A stretch of 64,000 bases of DNA from Bacillota bacterium (GTDB lineage: Bacteria > Bacillota > Clostridia > Peptostreptococcales > Anaerovoracaceae): assembly GCA_030536355.1 (NCBI GenBank), contig JAUNQD010000008.1, forward strand, positions 1 to 64,000, given 5' to 3'. The notes beneath the pieces were generated by a model that searched no databases, was not told the DNA's origin, and saw only the letters and a list, made by a program, of their open reading frames with translations. Shown piece by piece: positions 58,156 through 64,000 of this stretch (position 1 is its first letter; each line of letters opens with the position of its first letter). The position numbers and the translations under genes were made by a program.

Positions 58156-59490
58156 ATGAAGATCTACGATGAATACAGGAGTAAATTGAGGTCTGCCGAT
58201 GAGGCAGTCAAGGTTGTTAAAAGCGGAGACTGGGTGGATTATACTACAGGAAATGGTTATCCTAAGGCTCTGGATGAAGCGCTTGCGCGTCGAAAAGATG
58301 AGCTCACTGATGTAAAAGTCAGAGGAAATCTTCTTGCCGGACCGATACAGATCGTAGAATGTGACCCTGAAAGAGAACATTTCATTTACAACAGCTGGCA
58401 TTGTTCCGGATATGAGAGAAAACTATGCGATAAAGGATTGTGTAATTTTATCCCAATGATATTCAGAAGTCTTGTGGAGTATTACAGACATTTTCTCGAT
58501 GTCAATGTTGCAATGATTTCTGTAGCGCCTATGGACAAACATGGTTACTTCAACTTATCGACTTCCATAGGTGTGGCCAAGGGTATCCTTGATAAGGCAG
58601 ATGTGGTCATCGTTGAAATCAACGATAACCTTCCGGTGATCCACGGGGGATGGGAGGACAGCATCCATATTTCCGAAGTGGATTTCATAGTTGAAGGTGA
58701 CAATCCGCCTTTGCTTCAGATGGGTACACCTAAACCTAAGGATACAGATATCAAGATAGCAGAAGCCATCATACCACATATATCAGATGGATGTATGCTT
58801 CAGCTGGGAATTGGTGGTATGCCGGGAGTTATCGGCGAGATGATCGCTGACTCTGACCTTAAGGATCTTGGTATGCATACTGAACTGGCATCAGACGCAT
58901 ATTACAAGATATTTGAAGCCGGCAAACTGACCAACAGATATTCCAATCTTAACAAAGGAAAAGGAATAGCAGGTATATTCTACGGAACAGAAGATTTCTA
59001 TAAATGGGTAGACAACAATCCGGGGATCATCGGTTATCCTCTCGAATATGTCAATGCTCCTGAAGTGATGGGTAAGTTGGATAAACTGATATCTATCAAC
59101 AGCTGTATATCTTCCGATCTTTATGGTCAGGTTTGTGCTGAAAGCTTCGGTACAAGACAGATATCAGGAACAGGCGGTCAGCTGGACTTCTTGACAGGTG
59201 CGGCCATGTCAAAGGGCGGCAAAGCATTTCTGTGTACGGCGTCTACATTCAAGGATAAAGAAGGCAATATACATTCCAGTATAGTGCCTACATTCAGCGG
59301 AGACATCGTAACATCACCGAGAAGCCAGTCATATTACATGGTTACAGAGTACGGTGCAGTAAATCTTGTTGGAAGAACTACATGGGAAAGAGCAGAACTG
59401 CTTATCTCTGTAGCACATCCTGACTTCAGAGAAGAACTCATAAAAGCTGCCGAAAAACAGAAAATATGGATAAGATCAAACAAGCGATAA
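58156..59490 (+). CDS. Butyryl-CoA:acetate / 4-hydroxybutyrate-type CoA-transferase
   Basis: A 444-residue family I CoA-transferase of the acetyl-CoA hydrolase/transferase type (PF02550 and PF13336). The catalytic Glu is probably Glu243 in [30 protein letters not shown] forms the CoA loop, and [17 protein letters not shown] and [23 protein letters not shown] match butyryl-CoA:acetate and 4-hydroxybutyrate CoA-transferases. It would release butyrate or a related acid while charging acetate. The TetR gene just upstream and the ETF, crotonase and other CoA-transferase in the window support acyl-CoA fermentation. The exact acyl substrate cannot be told. Confidence 0.92.
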   Translation: MKIYDEYRSKLRSADEAVKVVKSGDWVDYTTGNGYPKALDEALARRKDELTDVKVRGNLLAGPIQIVECDPEREHFIYNSWHCSGYERKLCDKGLCNFIPMIFRSLVEYYRHFLDVNVAMISVAPMDKHGYFNLSTSIGVAKGILDKADVVIVEINDNLPVIHGGWEDSIHISEVDFIVEGDNPPLLQMGTPKPKDTDIKIAEAIIPHISDGCMLQLGIGGMPGVIGEMIADSDLKDLGMHTELASDAYYKIFEAGKLTNRYSNLNKGKGIAGIFYGTEDFYKWVDNNPGIIGYPLEYVNAPEVMGKLDKLISINSCISSDLYGQVCAESFGTRQISGTGGQLDFLTGAAMSKGGKAFLCTASTFKDKEGNIHSSIVPTFSGDIVTSPRSQSYYMVTEYGAVNLVGRTTWERAELLISVAHPDFREELIKAAEKQKIWIRSNKR

Positions 59491-59522
59491 TAAGCCTGTT
59501 TGTGAAAATGATCAGATAGTTG

Positions 59523-59576
59523 AAAACCTTCTTTTTTATTCAATGTAAGCATACATTGAAGGGAAAGGGAGGTTTT
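59523..59576 (+). promoter_or_regulatory. Nested hairpin that overlaps the dacF Shine-Dalgarno
   Basis: The inner perfect stem is TTCAATGTA (59539-59547), loop AGCA, TACATTGAA (59552-59560). The outer arms AAAACCT (59523-59529) and AGGTTTT (59570-59576) can pair. The outer 3' arm includes AGG of the dacF Shine-Dalgarno GGGAGG and a T-run, so it reads as a terminator of the CoA-transferase gene or as a translational control. Confidence 0.55.
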
Positions 59577-59581
59577 TTATT

Positions 59582-60838
59582 ATGTCTAAAATAAAGAAGA
59601 GATACAAGGTGATATGTTTATCTGTTTCGGCTCTATTGGTGGCCGCTATAGGCTTCATGGGTGTAGATAAGTTCATATCTAAAGAACGAAGTTTGAAAAT
59701 AATAGATGATACTGCCGTGACCACATCACAGCAGGTGACCGCAGAAAGCAGCGGGAATGACGGGATAAAGCCCAGAATAGATGCCAAATCTGCCGTACTT
59801 ATAGATGGAAGCAGCGGTAAAGTTCTCTATGCTCAGAATGAGAAGAAGCACCTGCCTCCTGCGTCGGTAACTAAAGTTATGACATTGCTTCTCGTCTTGG
59901 AGGGGTGTGAATCAGGCAAGATTTCCTTCGATGATAAGGTGACCATATCCCAAAGGGCAGCCGGTATGGGCGGCAGTCAGATGTATATGGAAGCAGGTGA
60001 GCAGCATACAGTGGAGGAACTTCTCAAAGGAGTTATCATGGTCAGTGCCAATGATGGCTGTGTTGCATTGGCAGAACATCTGTCAGGCAGTGTAGAAAGC
60101 TTCGTGGATGAGATGAATAATAAGGCAATATCTATGGGTCTTAAGGATAGTAATTTCGTAAATACCAATGGACTTCCTGTAGCAGATCATTATTCATGTG
60201 CATACGATATAGGGATGATAACAGCGGAGTTGATGAATCATGAAGAAGCACATAAATGGTTCACCAATTGGCAGGAAGATATCAAGGTCGGACTTCCGGG
60301 AAAAGAAAGCAAGTTTACACTGACAAATACGAATAAGCTTATAAGGAATTATAACGGGGCAATAGGTGTGAAGACTGGATTCACACAAGATGCAGGATAC
60401 TGTTTGTCCGGTGCCGCAGAGAGAAATGGGATGAGATTGATCAGTGTGGTTCTGGGGTGTAAAACAAGTGATATAAGATTTGATGAAACAGCCAGACTAT
60501 TGGATCATGGGTTTGCTAAATATGAGACCATTAAACTGGCTGATAAAGGTGAGCGGATAAAGGAAATAAAAATAGATAAAGGAGATGCAGATATGATATA
60601 TGCAGTGGCTCCCGAAACAATAGCAATAACCATAGAAAAAGGAAAAGGAGATAGCATAAAGAAGAAAATAAAAATAAATAGAGACATCGATCTTCCTGTC
60701 AAAAAAGGCGAGGAGATTGGAGTGATGGCCATAGATCACGCAGACAAAACTATAAAGTATAAGCTGGTGTCAGATAGAGATGTAAATAAGGTTGGTTTCA
60801 TAAAATTATACATACGTATGTTAAAAGAATTACTGTAG
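59582..60838 (+). CDS. D-alanyl-D-alanine carboxypeptidase, DacF type
   Basis: A 418-residue penicillin-binding protein of the S11 family, which trims D-Ala from peptidoglycan stem peptides. The signal-anchor is about 8-28. The active site motifs are SVTK (Ser95, Lys98) in PPASVTKVMTLLLVLEG, SAN in VSANDGCVALAEHLSGS and KTG in GVKTGFTQDAG. The C-terminal PBP5-like beta domain is followed by an amphipathic tail (LYIRMLKELL) for membrane attachment. In spore formers DacF can work on the cortex. The DUF3343-like gene follows after 21 bp. Confidence 0.95.
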   Translation: MSKIKKRYKVICLSVSALLVAAIGFMGVDKFISKERSLKIIDDTAVTTSQQVTAESSGNDGIKPRIDAKSAVLIDGSSGKVLYAQNEKKHLPPASVTKVMTLLLVLEGCESGKISFDDKVTISQRAAGMGGSQMYMEAGEQHTVEELLKGVIMVSANDGCVALAEHLSGSVESFVDEMNNKAISMGLKDSNFVNTNGLPVADHYSCAYDIGMITAELMNHEEAHKWFTNWQEDIKVGLPGKESKFTLTNTNKLIRNYNGAIGVKTGFTQDAGYCLSGAAERNGMRLISVVLGCKTSDIRFDETARLLDHGFAKYETIKLADKGERIKEIKIDKGDADMIYAVAPETIAITIEKGKGDSIKKKIKINRDIDLPVKKGEEIGVMAIDHADKTIKYKLVSDRDVNKVGFIKLYIRMLKELL

Positions 60839-60859
60839 TTTAGATCGGAGGATATGGTC

Positions 60860-61072
60860 ATGAAAGGTGAGTGCTATTTATTCTTCTCAGGATATCATTC
60901 TGTAGCGACAGCATCAGACATTTTAAACAGGTATCAAATAAACAACAGGATCGTAAGAGCGCCGTCTCTAATGAACGGATGCTGTAGTTTCGCTGTACTC
61001 ATAGATGAGAATGATGAGGGTATGTCTGAAGCGATATTATGGGATAAGGCAGTGAAAATCATTTGCAGATAA
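60860..61072 (+). CDS. Small DUF3343-like protein (putative Se/S carrier-like)
   Basis: A 70-residue soluble protein resembling DUF3343. ECYLFFSGYHSVATASDILNRYQINNRIVRAPS matches the family start, and LMNGCCSFAVLI has the adjacent Cys pair where relatives hold a single conserved Cys (typically SCG). Its function is not established; it is described as a possible sulfur or selenium carrier in some databases. ATG 60860 with GGAGG eight bases before it is preferred to ATG 60854. It is the last gene before a long intergenic stretch. Confidence 0.8.
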   Translation: MKGECYLFFSGYHSVATASDILNRYQINNRIVRAPSLMNGCCSFAVLIDENDEGMSEAILWDKAVKIICR

Positions 61073-61145
61073 ATAATTTTAAATGTTTTCAAAAAAGCAT
61101 AAATTAACAATGGCAAAAACTGTGGGGTTAAAATCGCTGAAACCG

Positions 61146-61174
61146 TTGACATTTCAACGTTTTTAGTGTATACT
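61146..61174 (+). promoter_or_regulatory. Predicted strong promoter of the SH3-glucosaminidase gene
   Basis: TTGACA (61146-61151), 17-bp spacer, TATACT (61169-61174). Near consensus. The leader is about 60 nt and ends in GAGGAGG before ATG 61242. Confidence 0.78.
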
Positions 61175-61241
61175 AGTGACAAATACATTCATAAATCAAA
61201 GACGAAATTTATATAAAAATCAGGTATACGAGGAGGAAATT

Positions 61242-63593
61242 ATGTCAACAAGAAATGGGGTAAAGAAACGAGCAATACCGGCAGTGATAACGGCAATGAT
61301 GATGCTTTTCACTGTTTTTGCTGTGATTCCAATGACGGATCTTGGCAAGGTATATGCTGCCGGAGAAACGGGTAAAGTAACCGCAACCCTGCTAAATGTA
61401 AGGTCCGGAGCCGGTACAAGCTATTCGAGGATAGGCAGTATGGTTATGGGAAAGACTTTTACTATTACAGGTTCAGCCAATGATAGTAAAGGTGTTACTT
61501 GGTACAAGCTTAATTACAACTCGAGAACCGGTTATGTATCATCCGATTACGTTAACATAATACAGGATTCCGTAACCAATGTAAGTGATCTTAAAGGTAC
61601 TGTTATCACGTCAAGCGGAAACCTTCTAGTCAGAACAGGTCCCGGAACAGGCTATACTAAAATAGGTTCTTTAGCTAACGGCAAGACTTTTGACATCAAC
61701 GGCAAGACTACAGACTTGTCCGGAACTACTTGGTATAGATTATCTTACAGTGGTAAAACAGGATATGTTTGTTCTACATATGTCAAAACAACTTCTACTG
61801 CTCCAAGCGTAAGTACTGTTACAAATACTACAGGTAAAGTTACTACTGACAGTGGGTCATTATATGTAAGAACAGGTCCGGGAACAAACTATAGCAAGCT
61901 TGGATCGATGGCAAAGGGTACAACCTTCACGATCACAGGAAAGTCAAACGATAGTTCGGGCAGACCATGGTATCAGCTCACATTCAATGGTAAAACAGGA
62001 TATGTTACATCTGAATTTGTAACTACAACAACTGTTACTGTTCCGGCACCGCAAGAAAAACCTGGTGAAACAGAACAGCCTTCAGTTGAACCGGACAAGC
62101 CGGCAGAAGAAACCAAGCCGGTAGTTACTATTAAAGTAACGGGTAAGGTGAATACAACAACATTGCCGCTGCTTGTTAGATCAGGTCCGGGAACAAACTA
62201 TAATAAACTGGGAAGTATGTCTAAGGGGAAAACTTTCACTATCACAGGTGAAGCTAAAGACAGCACCGGAACAGTATGGTACAAATTCAATTACGAAGGT
62301 AAGACCGGTTATGTATCATCTATTTATGTTATAAGAACCGAAGAAAGAATAGAATCAAACGGAACGACAGACAAGCCTGAAGAACAAGAACCTGCTCCTC
62401 CGACTGTAACATTCCAGATCGGAACAGTTGATTCCGGAGATGGACTTAATGTAAGAACAGGTCCGGGAACTGAATACAGCAGAATTACTGTTCTTCCTGA
62501 CAAAACTGCAGTTACAGTTATTGGGTCTGCTAAGGCAAGCAATGGCAAAGTGTGGTATAAGTACCAGTATTCTTCCAGCCAGGTTGGATATGTTTGCGGA
62601 GATTACTTCAAGGTAAAGACAGTTACATCTGATAGTGATTTCGAAGCATATATGATAAGTCAGGGATTCCCTGAAAGCTATAAGCCGGGGCTTAGAGCTC
62701 TCCATGCAGAACATCCACAGTGGGTATTCAAAGCAATGAAGGTTGGATACAATTGGTCTGATGCCATCAAAAAGGAAACTGCAAATCCTGGCACTAATGT
62801 CGTAAGTTCTTCCTCACCTGTAAGATATAGAAACTCTGCCACATATAATTCAAATACTAATTCATGGACAACTTATGATGGCGGATGGTATTCAGCAAAT
62901 AAAGCCGTTGTAGAATATTATATGGACCCAAGAAACTTCTTGGACAATAATGGTATTTACCAGTTCATGACCCATTCATATGACAGCTCAACACAGAGTG
63001 CTGATACAGTAGCAGCAGTGATCAAAGGATCATTTATGCAGAACCAGAATCCGGGAGGGGGATATTCTTCCTACGCTGCATTGATCAATGATGCCGGCAA
63101 GAATTCTGGAGTGAATCCTAACGTCCTTGCAGCAATGATCATACAGGAACAGGGCTGGAACGGAGGAAGCGGTCTCATAACCGGAACATACAGCGGCTAT
63201 AAAGGATATTACAATTTCTTCAATATCGGTGCTTATCATGCAGATGGAATGACTGCAGTGCAGAGAGGTCTTTGGTACGCTAAGGGTGGAGATAATAACG
63301 CAACTTCATATTCAAGACCTTGGAATACTCCATATAAGGCTATCCTTGGAGGAGCACAGTTCTATGCAGAAGGTTATGTAAATGAAAATAAAGACTCATA
63401 CTACAGTAAGAAATTCAATATATATAATGGATTGAGCTCTGTAGGTACATATCAGTATATGACCAATGTAGCGGCAGCGACAAGTGAAGGCAGCATCCTT
63501 AAGAAGGCTTACTCAAGCAATTCTAACCATCCAATTGCTTTTGAAATACCTGTCTTCAACAATATGCCGACAAACCCATGTCCATTACCTTAA
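61242..63593 (+). CDS. Secreted glucosaminidase with five SH3b domains
   Basis: A 783-residue exported wall protein. The signal peptide is about 1-40, ending GKVYAAG. Five bacterial SH3 repeats follow, each with a variant of LNVRSGAGTSYSRIGSMVMG and ending in GYVSSDYV or GYVCGDYF; a Pro/Glu-rich spacer splits repeats 3 and 4 and another splits 4 and 5. The C-terminal catalytic domain (about 465-783) is of the N-acetylglucosaminidase family, with NNGIYQFMTHSYD, NVLAAMIIQEQGWNG containing the catalytic Glu, and YYNFFNIGAYHADGM. It likely cleaves peptidoglycan while the SH3 units bind it. The ATG is set by AGGAGG and the strong promoter. Confidence 0.92.
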   Translation: MSTRNGVKKRAIPAVITAMMMLFTVFAVIPMTDLGKVYAAGETGKVTATLLNVRSGAGTSYSRIGSMVMGKTFTITGSANDSKGVTWYKLNYNSRTGYVSSDYVNIIQDSVTNVSDLKGTVITSSGNLLVRTGPGTGYTKIGSLANGKTFDINGKTTDLSGTTWYRLSYSGKTGYVCSTYVKTTSTAPSVSTVTNTTGKVTTDSGSLYVRTGPGTNYSKLGSMAKGTTFTITGKSNDSSGRPWYQLTFNGKTGYVTSEFVTTTTVTVPAPQEKPGETEQPSVEPDKPAEETKPVVTIKVTGKVNTTTLPLLVRSGPGTNYNKLGSMSKGKTFTITGEAKDSTGTVWYKFNYEGKTGYVSSIYVIRTEERIESNGTTDKPEEQEPAPPTVTFQIGTVDSGDGLNVRTGPGTEYSRITVLPDKTAVTVIGSAKASNGKVWYKYQYSSSQVGYVCGDYFKVKTVTSDSDFEAYMISQGFPESYKPGLRALHAEHPQWVFKAMKVGYNWSDAIKKETANPGTNVVSSSSPVRYRNSATYNSNTNSWTTYDGGWYSANKAVVEYYMDPRNFLDNNGIYQFMTHSYDSSTQSADTVAAVIKGSFMQNQNPGGGYSSYAALINDAGKNSGVNPNVLAAMIIQEQGWNGGSGLITGTYSGYKGYYNFFNIGAYHADGMTAVQRGLWYAKGGDNNATSYSRPWNTPYKAILGGAQFYAEGYVNENKDSYYSKKFNIYNGLSSVGTYQYMTNVAAATSEGSILKKAYSSNSNHPIAFEIPVFNNMPTNPCPLP

Positions 63594-63621
63594 AGGAAAA
63601 GGGAAAGCAAGAGGTTGATAA

Positions 63622-64000
63622 ATGAAGAAGATTTCAAAAAAAATAATAACCATATCAATGGCAGCAGTCATGCTGCTGCCATTGATAACAGTCCAGTCTT
63701 CGGCAGCCTCATCTGTTATAATCAGCGGAGGCGATAGTGTCAAAGGCGGAGATACATTTTATGTATCTGTTACATTTAACGGCAGTGACATCGGCAGGGT
63801 AGATGCCGGACTGTCATATGATACGGATAAATTGACATATATCAGCGGAGGCACAAGCCAGGGTAATTCCGGTTATGTCCAGCTGAAGCTTGCAGGAACA
63901 GGTGAAGCCATAACATTCAATTTGAAATTCCAGGCTCTGCAAGAAGGAAAAACATCTGTGGATGTTCAGACTTATGAGATGTACGATCTGAATGAACGAT
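63622..64000 (+). CDS. Cohesin-domain-like secreted protein, 3' end beyond window
   Basis: A reading frame of at least 126 residues that runs off the end of the window. A signal peptide MKKISKKIITISMAAVMLLP (1-20, extending to about 30) is followed by a beta-rich domain typical of cohesin or type-II CBM-like folds (GGDSVKGGDTFYVSVTFNG, RVDAGLSYDTDKLTYISGG, EAITFNLKFQA). Such modules mediate surface assembly. GAGG is at 63611-63614. The gene follows the SH3-glucosaminidase by 28 bp and is probably co-transcribed. An unusual inverted repeat lies in the signal-peptide region. Confidence 0.8.
   Translation, partial: MKKISKKIITISMAAVMLLPLITVQSSAASSVIISGGDSVKGGDTFYVSVTFNGSDIGRVDAGLSYDTDKLTYISGGTSQGNSGYVQLKLAGTGEAITFNLKFQALQEGKTSVDVQTYEMYDLNER
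63653..63687 (+). repeat. 15-bp perfect inverted repeat inside the signal-peptide codons
   Basis: TATCAATGGCAGCAG (63653-63667), loop TCATG, CTGCTGCCATTGATA (63673-63687). It lies 31 nt downstream of the start codon, so the mRNA can fold into a strong hairpin in the translated region. Confidence 0.75.

Noticed and set aside
1-64000. tRNA, rRNA, CRISPR arrays, insertion sequences, prophage.
   Set aside because: No cloverleaf-like gene, rRNA core motif, repeat-spacer array, transposase or phage gene was noticed on either strand.

Overview
The window looks like a stretch of chromosome from an anaerobic, spore-forming, low-to-mid GC Firmicute of the class Clostridia. The evidence is a spoVAC-spoVAD-spoVAE set, ComEC, FtsEX with an M23 hydrolase, a MacB-type ABC pair, a split transketolase, electron-transfer flavoprotein, several CoA-transferases and a HydBC/NuoEF-type iron-sulfur flavoprotein set. 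I cannot name the genus; the acyl-CoA and amino-acid metabolism would fit a gut-type fermenter such as Peptostreptococcales/Anaerovoracaceae, but that is inference. Almost all genes are on the + strand. I see no rRNA, tRNA, CRISPR array, insertion sequence or prophage.

Layout. 1-3.7 kb: 3' end of etfA, maf (minus), a small DMT-type transporter behind a leader with a terminator hairpin, and an OmpR-type two-component system. 3.8-11.0 kb: a six-gene cassette of sulfotransferase, E2-like acyltransferase-fold protein, CysD, CysN-CysC fusion, CHR-family transporter and alpha/beta hydrolase, bounded by hairpin terminators; it makes PAPS but has no PAPS reductase, so it looks built for sulfonating a product. 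11.1-13.05 kb: spoVA genes for dipicolinate uptake. 13.1-20.4 kb: class A PBP (minus), comEC, holA and an EamA transporter. 20.5-26.4 kb: a NuoE/NuoF/large fused subunit redox complex. 26.4-28.7 kb: DNA alkylation repair, CPBP protease, MscL and a YgjV-like protein. 28.7-31.1 kb (minus): crotonase and acyl-CoA:carboxylate CoA-transferase. 31.2-35.7 kb: ABC exporter/FtsX-like pair and acyl-ACP thioesterase. 35.8-37.2 kb (minus): glutamate dehydrogenase. 37.3-42.5 kb: MgtE, NAD(P)HX dehydratase, a MazF toxin with no MazE, split transketolase, PrcB-like protein. 42.5-48.2 kb: ftsE-ftsX-M23-recJ-ctpA. 48.2-53.8 kb: YerC, PPTase, MBL-fold hydrolase, RecX, TcdA, two unknown small genes, RmuC and a phosphoesterase. 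53.8-57.4 kb: nucleoside salvage (deoB, pyrimidine phosphorylase, BMP lipoprotein). 57.4-59.5 kb: TetR regulator and butyryl-type CoA-transferase. 59.5-64 kb: DacF-type carboxypeptidase, a DUF3343-like protein, a five-SH3 glucosaminidase and the start of a cohesin-like surface protein.

How it fits together. ETF, crotonase, two CoA-transferases and glutamate dehydrogenase point to fermentation through acyl-CoA intermediates, with the NuoEF-type complex as a possible ferredoxin/NAD(P) electron balancer. Envelope functions are spread through the window (PBP, FtsEX/M23, DacF, SH3-glucosaminidase, cohesin-like protein).

The two most unusual loci are the PAPS/sulfotransferase cassette with its CHR transporter (3.8-11.0 kb), and the 1175-residue protein at 22.9-26.4 kb that joins NuoG-like, GltD-like, ferredoxin and formate-dehydrogenase-like modules but lacks the catalytic Sec/Cys-His pair. 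Several intergenic regions carry clear structure: an attenuator-like leader at 1.41-1.47 kb, a palindrome and hairpin ahead of the sulfation cassette, tandem 11-bp Pho-box-like repeats ahead of ftsE, and terminator-type hairpins that overlap ribosome binding sites.
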